The notes beneath the pieces are model-generated. The model was not told where the DNA came from and searched no databases. It worked only from the letters and a program-made list of their open reading frames with translations. This document shows positions 34,215-43,329 of a DNA stretch of 44,646 nucleotides, piece by piece; positions within the stretch are counted from its first letter, which is position 1; every line of letters starts with the position of its first letter. Made by a program: the position numbers and the translations under genes. Source of the stretch: Sphingomonas glacialis (GTDB lineage Bacteria > Pseudomonadota > Alphaproteobacteria > Sphingomonadales > Sphingomonadaceae); NCBI RefSeq assembly GCF_006439055.1, contig NZ_RCZC01000004.1, forward strand, positions 1-44,646, written 5' to 3'.

Positions 34215-34568
34215 TCAACGGGCGACAAGGAGCGGGGCCCCGCCGCCAAGTGAGACAGGAGCATCGATGTCGGTGCGTACTACCGCGAGCCCAGGCATCC
34301 CAAAGCTGATGTCGACGCCATCGATCTGCTTAAACGGCGGCATCTTTCTCAATGTAATCGGACGAGCCGCCGCGATCACGTAAAGCCCGTCTCCGCCAGC
34401 CACCCACAAGCAGCCGCCCGCCTGTGCCAGCGTATAGAATGGCACGGTCTGGTACGGCATCTCTGGCGGATCGGCGGGCCAACTCGTCTCCATCGTGAGA
34501 GGCTTGTAATAGCTGCACGACGCACTGAACTTATTGGGGAGGCCACGCATCGCCGCACGGGCGTCCAC
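34215..34568 (-). CDS. Hypothetical protein (about 117 aa), start uncertain
   Basis: The frame reads M-R-G-L-P-N-K-F-S-A-S-C-S-Y-Y-K, then W-P-A-D-P-P-E-M-P-Y-Q-T, then G-G-C-L-W-V-A-G-G-D-G-L-Y-V. The Pro/Tyr-rich middle and Gly-rich strands look coding. The start is either GTG 34568 or ATG 34550. The frame has an upstream stop. No family is recognised. Confidence 0.42.
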   Translation of the reverse strand: MDARAAMRGLPNKFSASCSYYKPLTMETSWPADPPEMPYQTVPFYTLAQAGGCLWVAGGDGLYVIAAARPITLRKMPPFKQIDGVDISFGMPGLAVVRTDIDAPVSLGGGAPLLVAR

Positions 34569-34786
34569 CTCAGGATGTTCGATCCCAAGTCATTTCCATG
34601 ATCGGCAACGAAGCGAGTTCTGATGTCTCCGCGGACAACCGCCTGCTATCGCATGTTGGCGGCTCGGGCACGGCCTCCGGGCGCGAGATTGAAACGCTAA
34701 TGCTGGGCCTTGTTATGATTGGGGATTTCCAAGGGTTGTACCTTGGGACTTTAAAAGCGCTAGATCAGCATCCTCCGCGTCTGACA

Positions 34787-36349
34787 TCACACGATACCGG
34801 CTCGTCCGGCCTCAACCTCGAAGTGTGCGATGGTCGACACGTTCGACGACGGATCAAGCGCGTCGGCCAAGCCGCGGAACTGGACCGCCGCGCTGTCCCG
34901 CGTCAATTCGACCTTTCCGAAGCCGCGCACCTCGTTCTCGGCATAGCGGAAGCCTTGGTTGCGCTGCGCTTCCTCGCGGAACTGAGCGTGATGATAGAGC
35001 GACGTGATAGACCCGCCGACGAATTCGACGGCGATCGGTGCGTCCGCGGGCCGATCGGGATGGCGGATGTCGGCGGCCGCAAAGGCGTGGATGTCGCCGC
35101 TCAGCACGATCGGATTGGGCGTCTTCGCCTCCGCCCAGCGCCGGAAGATCCGGTCGCGCGCGGCGGGATAGCCTTCCCAGCGGTCGGCGGCATGAAGCGC
35201 GAGACCGCGCTCGGGATGTTTGTCGTCGATCTGCGCGAACGGGGCCATCAGCGTCTGCTGCGCGAGCAGGTTCCAGCGCGCGCGCGTCGTGCCCAGCTGT
35301 TCGAGCAGCCAAGGCTCCTGCGCCGCACCAAGCATCGTTCGCGCCGGATCATGGCGATCCGGGCAGTCGAGCACGTTGACCAGATATTGTTGGTGTGCGG
35401 GCAGCAGCCCAGGCGGCTGGCACGCCCGCGCGCCACGATATTGCCGGTCGTCGATGATCTGGAACTGCGCGAGCCCGCCCCAGTCGAGCGTGTGGTACAA
35501 CCGCGCGCTCGGCCCAGACGGATGCGCTGCGGCGCGCAGCGGGAGATGCTCCCAATAGGCCTGATAGGCCGCGGCGCGGCGGCGCAGGAAGGCGACGGGA
35601 TCGCCGTTCTTCTCGTCGAGCCCACCCGCATAATCATTGGCGACTTCGTGATCGTCCCAGGTCGAGATCCAGGGCGCGGTCGCGTGCGCTGCCTGCAGCA
35701 GCGGATCGAGCTTGTAGCTGGCGTAGCGCAGGCGATAGCCCGCCAGGTCGAACGGTTCGGGATTGACGTGGCGTCGCACGCCGTCGTCGGTCGGCGGAGT
35801 CTCGTAGATATAGTCGCCGAGGAAGACGATGAGGTCGGGGTCGGCGGCGACGACATGCGTCCACGCGGCGTAATGCCCCGATTCATATTTCTGGCACGAT
35901 CCGAAACAGAAGCGCAACGCTGCGACGTCTGCGTCGCGCGCGGGCGCGGTTCTCGTGCGACCGCCTGGGCTCGACTCGCCGCCCGCGATGAAGCGGTAGA
36001 AATAGCGACGGCCGGGGCGCAGGCCGCTGACCTCGACATGCACCGAGTGCGCCGCGGCAGGATCTGCGAAGGCGGTGCCCGAGCGGGCGATGCGGGTGAA
36101 GCGTTCGTCTTCCGCAACATCCCAGCGTACCGCTACGCGCTTGGGCGGCATCCCGCCGTGCGGCTCGAGCGGGCGCGGTGCGAGGCGCGTCCACAGGACC
36201 ATGCCGTCGGGCCACGGTTCGCCAGATGCAACGCCGAGCGTGAAGGGATAGTCGCCGGTCGTCAGCACCGTGGCGCGCGCCGACATGGTTAGCAGCGCCG
36301 GGGTCAGCAGCGAGGTCTTGAGCAAGCCGCGACGTGTGGGATGGAACAT
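34787..36349 (-). CDS. phoD: PhoD-family alkaline phosphatase/phosphodiesterase, Tat-exported
   Basis: ATG 36349 (M-F-H-P-T-R-R-G-L-L-K-T-S) gives 520 residues and a twin-arginine signal; the longer reading to 36526 lacks it. The order matches PhoD: an N-terminal domain with F-T-L-G-V-A-S-G-E-P and D-G-M-V-L-W-T-R. Then F-C-F-G-S-C-Q, I-V-F-L-G-D-Y-I-Y-E, S-T-W-D-D-H-E-V-A-N-D-Y and I-V-L-S-G-D-I-H-A-F. The metal-binding Asp/Cys/His residues are all present. It hydrolyses phosphate mono- and diesters in the periplasm. Divergent from the TonB receptor, with a possible PhoB box between. Confidence 0.93.
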   Translation of the reverse strand: MFHPTRRGLLKTSLLTPALLTMSARATVLTTGDYPFTLGVASGEPWPDGMVLWTRLAPRPLEPHGGMPPKRVAVRWDVAEDERFTRIARSGTAFADPAAAHSVHVEVSGLRPGRRYFYRFIAGGESSPGGRTRTAPARDADVAALRFCFGSCQKYESGHYAAWTHVVAADPDLIVFLGDYIYETPPTDDGVRRHVNPEPFDLAGYRLRYASYKLDPLLQAAHATAPWISTWDDHEVANDYAGGLDEKNGDPVAFLRRRAAAYQAYWEHLPLRAAAHPSGPSARLYHTLDWGGLAQFQIIDDRQYRGARACQPPGLLPAHQQYLVNVLDCPDRHDPARTMLGAAQEPWLLEQLGTTRARWNLLAQQTLMAPFAQIDDKHPERGLALHAADRWEGYPAARDRIFRRWAEAKTPNPIVLSGDIHAFAAADIRHPDRPADAPIAVEFVGGSITSLYHHAQFREEAQRNQGFRYAENEVRGFGKVELTRDSAAVQFRGLADALDPSSNVSTIAHFEVEAGRAGIV

Positions 36350-36421
36350 GCAAAGCCTGACGTGAAAGCGGGGCGCGACGATCCGGCTATCCGCCATCCA
36401 GGTTACCGTTGAAAGACAAAG

Positions 36422-36439
36422 CTGTAACGGTATTGAAAC
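36422..36439. promoter_or_regulatory. Candidate PhoB box between phoD and TonB receptor
   Basis: CTGTAAC (36422-36428), four bases, then TTGAAAC (36433-36439) gives two 7-mers at 11-base spacing, as in Pho boxes (CTGTAAT/CTGTCAT-type). A third, similar 7-mer TTGAAAG lies at 36409. The site is in the 188-base gap between divergent genes, one of which is a phosphatase. The second half-site is imperfect, so this is tentative. Confidence 0.35.
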
Positions 36440-36537
36440 GCAGACGACGCGAGACTGACGCAACGCCTCCCTAGGGGCAGCGAAGCGAGAAGGGCGGGCA
36501 CAGATCCGCAACGCGCGCGACACCAAAGGGACCGATT

Positions 36538-38976
36538 ATGACATTCGAAATTCTGCGCCAGCCAACCCGGCTGGTGGGCGCCGCGCTGTTGGCGACGACC
36601 GCCCTATCGGGCATCGCTTCGGCGCAGGAAACCGCAACCGTAGCGCCGGTCGCCGCGCAGGGCGCCGACAGCGACGCCGCCGGCCCCGACCAGCTTGCCG
36701 ACATCACGGTTGTCGCGCGGAAACGTTCGGAGAATGTCCAGTCGGTGCCGATCCCGATCACCGTCATCACGCCTGCCGAGCTGAGCCGCCAGAACCTCGT
36801 AAACTTCACCGATTTTCAGACCAAGTTCCCGGCTTTCTCGGTCTATCTGACCAATCCGAAGCAGCTTAATCTCGGCGTGCGCGGCATCGGCAACAACGGC
36901 TTCAACACCGACGGGATCGACGGCTCGGTCGGCATCTTCGTCGACGGCGTCTATACCGGCCGCCAGGGCATGGTCTCGACTGACTTCACCGATCTCGCCG
37001 ATGTCGAGCTGCTGCGCGGGCCGCAGGGCACGCTGTTCGGCAAGAACACGACGGCCGGCGCGGTGATCATCAACACGCTCAAGCCGAGCTTCGATTTCGC
37101 CGCCAATGCCGAGGCGACCGTCGGCAACCAGGGCTATAAGGAGGTCAAGGGCGGCGCCACCGGCGCGCTGATCCCCGACAAGCTCGCGCTGCGCCTCTCG
37201 GGCTATTACAGCCAGACCGACGGCAATTACCGCAACCTCTACAACAACGGCTATCAGAACGCGCGGCAGGGGCAGGGCGTCCGCGCGCAGCTGCTCGCCA
37301 CGCCAACCGAAAATCTCTCGGTGCGCCTGATCGGCACGTACAACCACCAGGCCTTCCCAACGATCTCGCCGGTGATCCTGCAGGTCTTTGATCCGACGCT
37401 GCTGAAAGCGCGGATGGCGGCGGCGGGCTATACGCTGACCACCAGCAACGCGCGCGACCGCCAGATCAACATCGACGGCGCGCTCAACGCCGTGACCGAC
37501 ACGCGCGCGGTGAGTGGCGAGGTCAACTGGACGCTGGGCGGCAGCACGCTGACCTCGATCACCGCATTCGAGCATTGGAAATGCTTCACCAACAACGACA
37601 ACGACTACACCCAGCTCAACGCGATCCCCGATTACGGCTCGTGCAACGACGAGCATCAACTCTCGCAGGAACTCCGTTTTGCGACGGCGCGCAACAAGCC
37701 GCTCGAGCTGACCGTCGGAGGCTTCCTGTCGCGCCAGAAGCTGCAGGTCGATTCGCGCATCCGCTTCGGCGACCAGTATAACATCTGGGCGGCGAACCCG
37801 TCGGCGACGCTATTCCCGGCGGTCGGCGGACGGACCTGGGCGCAGGGCGCCTATGCCGCGCGGTTGGCGGGGCTGGGCTTCGCGTCGCTCGCGACCTTCC
37901 ACACCGATACCGAGGCGGCATTCGCCAACGCCACCTGGCATCCCGACGCGGCGCGCCGTCTCGCGATCGACGGTGGCCTGCGCTACACCTGGGAGCATCG
38001 TACCGAAGTCTATGACGGCGTGGTGAGCTCGAACCTCGGCGGTTTCAGTACCGCGCAGATCAACGCGCTGTCGCCGTCGGGCGCCAACGCCCAGCTCGGT
38101 CACGTCGACGATCGTCTCAACGATCGCTCGCTGTCGGGCGAGGCGAGCGTGAGCTACAAGGTCACGCCGGCCGCGATGCTCTACGCCAAATATGCGCGCG
38201 GAAACAAATCGGCGGGCTTCAATCTGTTGCCGGTCAATGCCTCGAACCCCGATGCGAGCGTGCTGCGCGCGGTCACGCTGTACGGCGCGGGCCAGCAGGT
38301 GAAGGGTGAAACGACCGACAATTTCGAGATCGGCCTCAAGAGCGAATGGTTCGACCGACATTTGCTGCTCAACCTCACGGGCTTCCACACCAAGGTGCGC
38401 AACTATCAGGCAAACGAGTCGGTCGGGGTCGGCAACACCGCGGCGAAGTTCCTCGCCAATGTCGGGTCGCTGACCTCGGACGGCGTCGAGCTGGAGGGCG
38501 AGCTGTTCCTGTTCAAGGGCCTCCACATGAAGGGCTTCGGCGCATACAATCACGCCTATTATTCGTCGTTCCGCAATTCGACCTGCCCGGCGACAACGAC
38601 CGCGACGGTGTGCGACTTGACCGGCCGTCAAGTCGCGTGGGCGCCGAAATGGACCGCCGACCTCACCACCGACTATAGCCATGCGATTGGCGACGACATG
38701 GTCGGTTATGGCCTGGTAGACGTGAACTGGCGGAGCAAGCAGAACACGACGATCACGCTCGATCCGACCGCAGAGATCAGGCCTTATGCATTGGTCAGCG
38801 CGCGTGTCGGGTTGCAGCTCGACCACGGCCGGTTCGACCTGCAGATCTGGTCGGAGAATCTGTTCAACAAGACCTATTTCATCAATCTGCTCGGCCTGAC
38901 CAAATCGACCGGGATCGTGCAGGGCTATCCCGGCAGCCCACGCACCTTCGGTGGTACGGTGAAGGTGAAATATTGA
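36538..38976 (+). CDS. TonB-dependent outer-membrane receptor
   Basis: The product is 812 residues; AAGGGA precedes the ATG. It has a signal peptide (L-L-A-T-T-A-L-S-G-I-A-S-A-Q) and a TonB-box-like I-T-V-V-A-R-K-R. A plug domain follows, with V-R-G-I-G-N-N-G-F and L-R-G-P-Q-G-T-L-F-G-K-N-T-T-A-G. The beta-barrel follows and ends with a short aromatic C-terminus (V-K-V-K-Y). Ligand unknown; divergent position next to phoD suggests a phosphate-ester or other phosphorus compound, though siderophores or glycans cannot be excluded. Confidence 0.93.
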   Translation: MTFEILRQPTRLVGAALLATTALSGIASAQETATVAPVAAQGADSDAAGPDQLADITVVARKRSENVQSVPIPITVITPAELSRQNLVNFTDFQTKFPAFSVYLTNPKQLNLGVRGIGNNGFNTDGIDGSVGIFVDGVYTGRQGMVSTDFTDLADVELLRGPQGTLFGKNTTAGAVIINTLKPSFDFAANAEATVGNQGYKEVKGGATGALIPDKLALRLSGYYSQTDGNYRNLYNNGYQNARQGQGVRAQLLATPTENLSVRLIGTYNHQAFPTISPVILQVFDPTLLKARMAAAGYTLTTSNARDRQINIDGALNAVTDTRAVSGEVNWTLGGSTLTSITAFEHWKCFTNNDNDYTQLNAIPDYGSCNDEHQLSQELRFATARNKPLELTVGGFLSRQKLQVDSRIRFGDQYNIWAANPSATLFPAVGGRTWAQGAYAARLAGLGFASLATFHTDTEAAFANATWHPDAARRLAIDGGLRYTWEHRTEVYDGVVSSNLGGFSTAQINALSPSGANAQLGHVDDRLNDRSLSGEASVSYKVTPAAMLYAKYARGNKSAGFNLLPVNASNPDASVLRAVTLYGAGQQVKGETTDNFEIGLKSEWFDRHLLLNLTGFHTKVRNYQANESVGVGNTAAKFLANVGSLTSDGVELEGELFLFKGLHMKGFGAYNHAYYSSFRNSTCPATTTATVCDLTGRQVAWAPKWTADLTTDYSHAIGDDMVGYGLVDVNWRSKQNTTITLDPTAEIRPYALVSARVGLQLDHGRFDLQIWSENLFNKTYFINLLGLTKSTGIVQGYPGSPRTFGGTVKVKY

Positions 38977-39380
38977 GTTAGGCTGCAGCCTCGCGCTCGG
39001 CTGCTGCGAAGAATGTCGAGACCTCGCCTCGGCCCGTTAGGGCCGCAGCGGCACGCCCAAGACGTCCAAAGCCGGCCTGCGCATGCGCGCAGCAAACTCC
39101 ACGGGTTGAAATCTGCTAGCCAACCAAAGCCCAGCCCCAGCCAAGTCGTAACGTGAATGAACGGCTGGTTTTGGGGGAAGGAAAAGACGTCGTGAACGAT
39201 CGTTTTTGAGTCCTTGCTGCCACATATCTGGCGGTCAGCAACGCCCACAATAGCAGCCGGTCGAGATGCCGAGCGCTGCGCCCAATGCTTGCCGTTCGCA
39301 GCGGCCCTAACTGATCATATAGGGCGCGCCGCCGATCCAGTATCCGTTCGTACCTGACGGTCCGAGTGATCGTCCGTCAG
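38977..39380. other. Gap between TonB receptor and LysR gene
   Basis: No convincing gene is seen. Short frames are Arg/Trp-rich. A stretch near 39151-39180 resembles the degenerate repeats. Confidence 0.4.
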
Positions 39381-40262
39381 TCACTGGCCGACAAGACGAT
39401 GCCCGTACGCCGCGACCCTTTTGGATACGAACTCGGTGAAGAGCCGAACGCGTTTGGTCTTGCGCGTTTCGCCCTGAGTCAGGATCCAGAGCGTCCCGTA
39501 CTTATGAAGGTTGGCGCCCGGCACTCTTCGCAAATCCGGGTCGGCATCGCCTACGAAGCATGGCAACGCCGCAATTCCGAGCCCCTGACGGACAGCAGCG
39601 ATCTCCGCCGCAGCATCCGTGACCTTGAACGGCACCCCGGTTGTCCGCACCGCGCCCTCGTTCGCCCAATCCGGCACGCCGTGGTTCGCGATGACGATCC
39701 ACCGCAGCGGTTCGCTCGCGCCGGATTGCCATTCGGCGAGCCGATCGCGCGACACGTAAACGCCGCCGAATACCTCCGGCCCCTTCAGTCCATGTAGATT
39801 GAGGGGCAGCGTGCTGCGGTCGTAGACGACGCGGATCGCGACGTCCGCTTCCCGATTGGTGAGATTCGCCAACTCGCCGGACGACAGGATCTCCATCTCG
39901 ATATCAGGATAAAGGCGCGCGAAATCGGCAAAATCGGGCATGAGCAAATGGGTCGCGAGGATCGGCGTCAAGGTCACGCGCAACAGGCCGCGCACGCTCT
40001 GATCGCGCCCCAGGACGCGCGTTTCGAGCTGGTGCGACGAAATTTCCATCTGGGTCGCGAGTTCGAGAACGTCCTCGCCTGCCGACGTCAGGCGATAGCC
40101 GGCGGGCAGCTTTTCGAACATTTGGGCGCCGAGGCGTTCCTCAAGGTGAGAGATCCGTCGCAGCACCGTTGCGTGGTTCACCGCCAATCCCCGGGCGGCA
40201 GCGCGCACCGAACCACCACGGGCGACGGCGAGGAAATAGCGAACGTCATCCCAGTCGATCAT
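39381..40262 (-). CDS. LysR-family transcriptional regulator
   Basis: The product is 293 residues. An N-terminal winged HTH (D-D-V-R-Y-F-L-A-V-A-R-G-G-S-V-R-A-A-A, then H-A-T-V-L-R-R-I-S-H-L-E) is followed by a substrate-binding domain (about 90-290). The M-I-D-W-D-D-V-R-Y-F start is the sub-type often found next to SDR and oxidoreductase genes. Divergent from the SDR at 40469, with a 206-base gap that holds two identical-looking palindromes. It probably regulates that operon. Confidence 0.92.
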   Translation of the reverse strand: MIDWDDVRYFLAVARGGSVRAAARGLAVNHATVLRRISHLEERLGAQMFEKLPAGYRLTSAGEDVLELATQMEISSHQLETRVLGRDQSVRGLLRVTLTPILATHLLMPDFADFARLYPDIEMEILSSGELANLTNREADVAIRVVYDRSTLPLNLHGLKGPEVFGGVYVSRDRLAEWQSGASEPLRWIVIANHGVPDWANEGAVRTTGVPFKVTDAAAEIAAVRQGLGIAALPCFVGDADPDLRRVPGANLHKYGTLWILTQGETRKTKRVRLFTEFVSKRVAAYGHRLVGQ

Positions 40263-40373
40263 GGTGCATCATCGCACCTATAGTGGCGCGTTCAACATCA
40301 TTTCAACACGCGGTACGCTGGCTTGCGCCTACCGCGGCAATGCCAGTTGCGCTTAACGGTGCATCCGCGCACC
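40263..40373. promoter_or_regulatory. Paired palindromic sites in the LysR-SDR gap
   Basis: GGTGCATCATCGCACC (40263-40278) and GGTGCATCCGCGCACC (40358-40373) share arms GGTGC/GCACC with a 6-base centre. They lie 95 bases apart (about nine helical turns). A third dyad CGCGT/ACGCG spans 40287-40312. The first palindrome starts directly before the LysR ATG. Good candidates for LysR binding sites and autoregulation by looping (inference). Confidence 0.5.
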
Positions 40374-40468
40374 ACCGATGTGCGGAGTTGCGGACTGATG
40401 CAGCGACCGATGCCGACCCATCTGGAGGCGGTCAGGGACTTTCCCTGGCACATCAAAGGATCGCAGAC

Positions 40469-41218
40469 ATGAAAATGCTCGAAGGCAAGGTCGCCGTCAT
40501 CACCGGCGGAAACAGCGGCATCGGGTTGGCCACGGCCAAGCGGTTCGTCGCGGAAGGCGCCGACGTCGTCATCACCGGACGACGCGAGAAAGAATTGAAG
40601 GAGGCTGCCGCCGCCATCGGGGGCAACGTCACGACGGTGGCCGGCGACGTGACCCGCCTTGATGATTTGGACCGGCTCTATGCCATCGTGAAGGAAAAGC
40701 ATGGTCACATCGACGTGCTTTTCGCAAATGCCGGCTGGGGCGAAGTTGCGCCGCTCGAAGCGGCGACCGAAGAGCATTTCGACAAGACATTCGACCTCAA
40801 CGCGAAGGGAACCTTCTTCACGGTTCAGAAATCGCTTCGGCTCTTCAAGGACGGCGGCTCGATCATCCTGACCGCTTCGGTCGCGAACGTCAGGGGCGAT
40901 CCCGCTTTCAGCGCGTATGCCGCTGCCAAGGCGGCGGTGCGCAGCTTCGCGCGCGGCTGGACTGTCGAGCTAAAGGATCGGAACATTCGGGTGAATTCGA
41001 TGAGCCCGGGCCCGATCGAAACGCCGGCGCTCGATAAGGTAGGGCTCACCGCCGAGCAAGTCGAACAGGCTGTAGCGCATTTCGCCTCGCAAGTTCCACT
41101 CGGTCGACGCGGCAGGGCCGAGGAAGTGGCCTCCGCCGTATTGTTCCTCGCCTCGGAGGAAAGCTCGTACATCACCGGGATCGATCTCGCCGTTGATGGC
41201 GGCATGGCGCAGGTCTGA
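40469..41218 (+). CDS. Short-chain dehydrogenase/reductase (classical SDR)
   Basis: ATG 40469 has AAAGGA upstream and gives 249 residues. The cofactor motif T-G-G-N-S-G-I-G, N-A-G in the N-A-G-W-G position, catalytic Ser in T-A-S-V-A, Tyr-x-x-x-Lys in Y-A-A-A-K and S-P-G-P-I-E-T-P are all present. R-R in T-G-R-R-E after strand two favours NADPH. Substrate unknown. First gene after the divergent LysR regulator and followed by an NTF2-like gene. Confidence 0.92.
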   Translation: MKMLEGKVAVITGGNSGIGLATAKRFVAEGADVVITGRREKELKEAAAAIGGNVTTVAGDVTRLDDLDRLYAIVKEKHGHIDVLFANAGWGEVAPLEAATEEHFDKTFDLNAKGTFFTVQKSLRLFKDGGSIILTASVANVRGDPAFSAYAAAKAAVRSFARGWTVELKDRNIRVNSMSPGPIETPALDKVGLTAEQVEQAVAHFASQVPLGRRGRAEEVASAVLFLASEESSYITGIDLAVDGGMAQV

Positions 41219-41249
41219 CCGACCACAGCTGCTAACTGGAGAGCCTCTC

Positions 41250-41653
41250 ATGAACACCAAGCAGAACGTCGAAACCGTGAAAGACTTCTTCGCCGCGATC
41301 GGCCGCGGCGACAGGGAGGCTCTGCTGGCCTTGGTGGCCGACGATATCGAATGGATCATTCCGGGCCAAGACTGGCCGCTGGTCGGGACGTACTACGGGC
41401 ATGCGGGCCTGACCGACCTGCTCGAAACCGCCTCCCGGTCCCTTGATACATCGACCGAACCCCGGGAGTATCTTGCCCAAGGCGAACGGGTTATGTCGTC
41501 GGCGTTGCCATGGGGAAAGTCAAAGCCACGAACAAGGCCTTCGCTGATGACTGGGTGTTTGCCATCACGGTTCGCGGCGGCAAGCTGACCAGCATCCGGG
41601 AATATGTCGACACGCAGGCATTGGCGTCAGCCTCCAGGCCGGCACCGGCGTGA
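41250..41653 (+). pseudogene. NTF2-like/SnoaL-type protein, single frameshift
   Basis: ATG 41250 has GGAGAG 8 nt upstream. Frame one gives V-K-D-F-F-A-A-I-G-R-G-D and I-E-W-I-I-P-G-Q-D-W-P-L, up to about residue 80. Near 41490 the frame must shift. Frame two then gives V-V-G-V-A-M-G-K-V-K-A-T, W-V-F-A-I-T-V-R-G-G-K-L and I-R-E-Y-V-D-T-Q to TGA 41651-41653. The joined protein is a normal SnoaL-like cone-fold protein (ketosteroid-isomerase superfamily). One missing base, real or a sequencing error, accounts for it. Confidence 0.78.
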
Positions 41654-41769
41654 CAGCCGCGGCCGGCGGGGCCGCTCTACGAGCCTTATAAGAAGCGCCG
41701 GTACGCCGCGGAACGGGAGATCGACCCCCTGGTTCGTGGTTTATCGCCTACCACGATTAGGAAATTCCG

Positions 41770-42402
41770 ATGTACGACCGAGCGAAGCAATTTGAATTGG
41801 TCCGATTCGCGACCATCACGGCGGGCTCTACCGCCATCGACGTCTACCCCGGCACTGGCGACTGGACCGTCATTTTCTCCGACGTCGTGGGACCCGAAGG
41901 GCGCGTCTATAGCTTCGTTCCGGCCGAAGTCGCGCACTTCAAAAACGATCCGGTCGGCCTCATGCGCGCGCTCGCGCAGCAGTCGGGCAGGGAGAACGTC
42001 GAGGCCGTATCGGCCGACGTCGTCGCGCTGGCGGAGGCGACCCCGTCGGTCGATGTCGTGTGGATGCACTTATTCTATCACGATCTCCACACCCCGCTGA
42101 TCCAGGCCAAGGGCGCCACGGCGACCGCCTTCAACCAGGCCGTCTACGCAAGTCTGAAGTCCGGCGGTCGGTACGTCATCATCGATCACGCCGCCGAAGC
42201 CGAGTCTGGCAGCCGCGACACCGCGTCGCTGCATCGGATCGACCCCGCGTTGGTCGTCAAGGAAGTGCTGGAGGCGGGTTTCGTGCTGGACGCACAGAGC
42301 GACCTTCTCGCCAGCGAAGCGGACGCCCACGCGATCAGGGTGTTTGATCCCACGATCAAGGGGGCGACAGATCGCTTCGCCTACCGGTTCATCAGACCCT
42401 GA
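41770..42402 (+). CDS. Class I methyltransferase-like protein
   Basis: ATG 41770 has AGGAAA 8 nt upstream and gives 210 residues. I-D-V-Y-P-G-T-G-D-W-T is the SAM-binding motif I of a family of predicted methyltransferases, V-D-V-V-W-M-H-L-F-Y-H-D-L is motif IV, and S-G-G-R-Y-V-I-I-D-H is the following strand. Substrate unknown. Probably in the same operon as the SDR. Confidence 0.8.
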   Translation: MYDRAKQFELVRFATITAGSTAIDVYPGTGDWTVIFSDVVGPEGRVYSFVPAEVAHFKNDPVGLMRALAQQSGRENVEAVSADVVALAEATPSVDVVWMHLFYHDLHTPLIQAKGATATAFNQAVYASLKSGGRYVIIDHAAEAESGSRDTASLHRIDPALVVKEVLEAGFVLDAQSDLLASEADAHAIRVFDPTIKGATDRFAYRFIRP

Positions 42403-42900
42403 CACACGCTGCCGCAATGGCACGCGGGCGTGAACCGGCAGCAAAAAGGAGGCAAGCGACAGGAAGCGCTCGTCACGCGTGGCGCGATCGCAATTGCGCC
42501 TCGGGTTGCCGTCATCTCCCGCAATAATCGTTACCCTCGCTATTTGACGGCAACCTGCCATTCCGCGACCGGCCTAGACTGCCCGTTCGCTGGCGCGACC
42601 GACGTCGCCCCGTATCGCCCCCCGCTACGATCGATGCCCGACCGTCTTCTTCTCCGCCATCGCGCTCGCCGCCACCGTCATCTTCTGGCTCGGATCAGCG
42701 AGCCCTGAGCCTAGAGACGGTCTAGGCGGGAATCGTTTACGAGTAACCCGTTCAAATGTTCACCTATAGGGTTTTACATACCCCTCCTAGATCCACGTGC
42801 ATAAACTTCCTGCCGATAACCGCTGATCAATTGGAAGCATCGCACGAATTATTAATGGCCGAATCGGTACATATCTCTGCCTCATCCGGAGGGGGATATT
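42403..42900. other. Gap before the BLUF genes
   Basis: A frame near 42590-42760 without a start codon encodes a hydrophobic helix (V-F-F-S-A-I-A-L-A-A-T-V-I-F-W-L) and may be a remnant of a small membrane protein. GGAATCGTTTACG near 42730 followed by CGTT is only loosely like an EcfG promoter. Nothing else is seen. Confidence 0.35.
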
Positions 42901-43329
42901 ATGGCCGTTCACACAATCGTTTACCGCAGCGTTCCCGTCTTCAACGGGTCGGTTTCGTCCTATCTTGGAGAAGTCGATAGCATCCTCGCGACGGCGCGGC
43001 GACGCAATCCTGCGGTCAACGTTACGGGTGCCATGCTGTTCAACGAAGACTGGTTCGTCCAATTACTTGAGGGTGACGAAGGCGATGTCCAGTCGACCTT
43101 TGATCGTATTGCAGCCGACCCGCGACACGAAGATGTTGAATTGCTGGTCAATCGCACTGTGCCTGCTCGCCAGTTTCCTGATTGGTCTATGGGATTTGTT
43201 GGAGATGCACCCGCGGTACGCAAGCGCTTTGCGGAATCTCCCTTAGCCGCGCCTGGCTTGGTATTGCGCGAGGACCAGATCGTTGATTTCATGGTCTCAC
43301 TTGCGCATGATGAGGCGGGAAAGGTATGA
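42901..43329 (+). CDS. BLUF-domain blue-light receptor
   Basis: The product is 142 residues; GGAGGGGG lies 5 nt before the ATG. This is a stand-alone BLUF domain that binds FAD. The photocycle residues are all present: Tyr8 in I-V-Y-R-S, Asn40 in N-V-T-G-A-M-L and Gln54 in F-V-Q-L-L-E-G. Trp and Met are in the C-terminal D-W-S-M-G-F strand. About 50 residues of helical C-terminal extension follow. Cytoplasmic blue-light sensor without an output domain, so it signals by protein contact. Its stop overlaps the next BLUF-like gene (ATGA). Confidence 0.92.
   Translation: MAVHTIVYRSVPVFNGSVSSYLGEVDSILATARRRNPAVNVTGAMLFNEDWFVQLLEGDEGDVQSTFDRIAADPRHEDVELLVNRTVPARQFPDWSMGFVGDAPAVRKRFAESPLAAPGLVLREDQIVDFMVSLAHDEAGKV

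Noticed and set aside
34598..36292. 564-codon plus-strand frame opposite phoD
   Set aside because: Antisense shadow; the minus frame has all PhoD motifs and a Tat signal.
37810..38826. 338-codon minus-strand frame opposite the TonB receptor
   Set aside because: Antisense shadow of the barrel domain; no leader and no recognisable domain.
42725..42760. EcfG-type promoter (GGAAT ... CGTT) before the BLUF genes
   Set aside because: The -35 has a mismatch and the spacing is 15, shorter than the usual 16-17; too weak to call.
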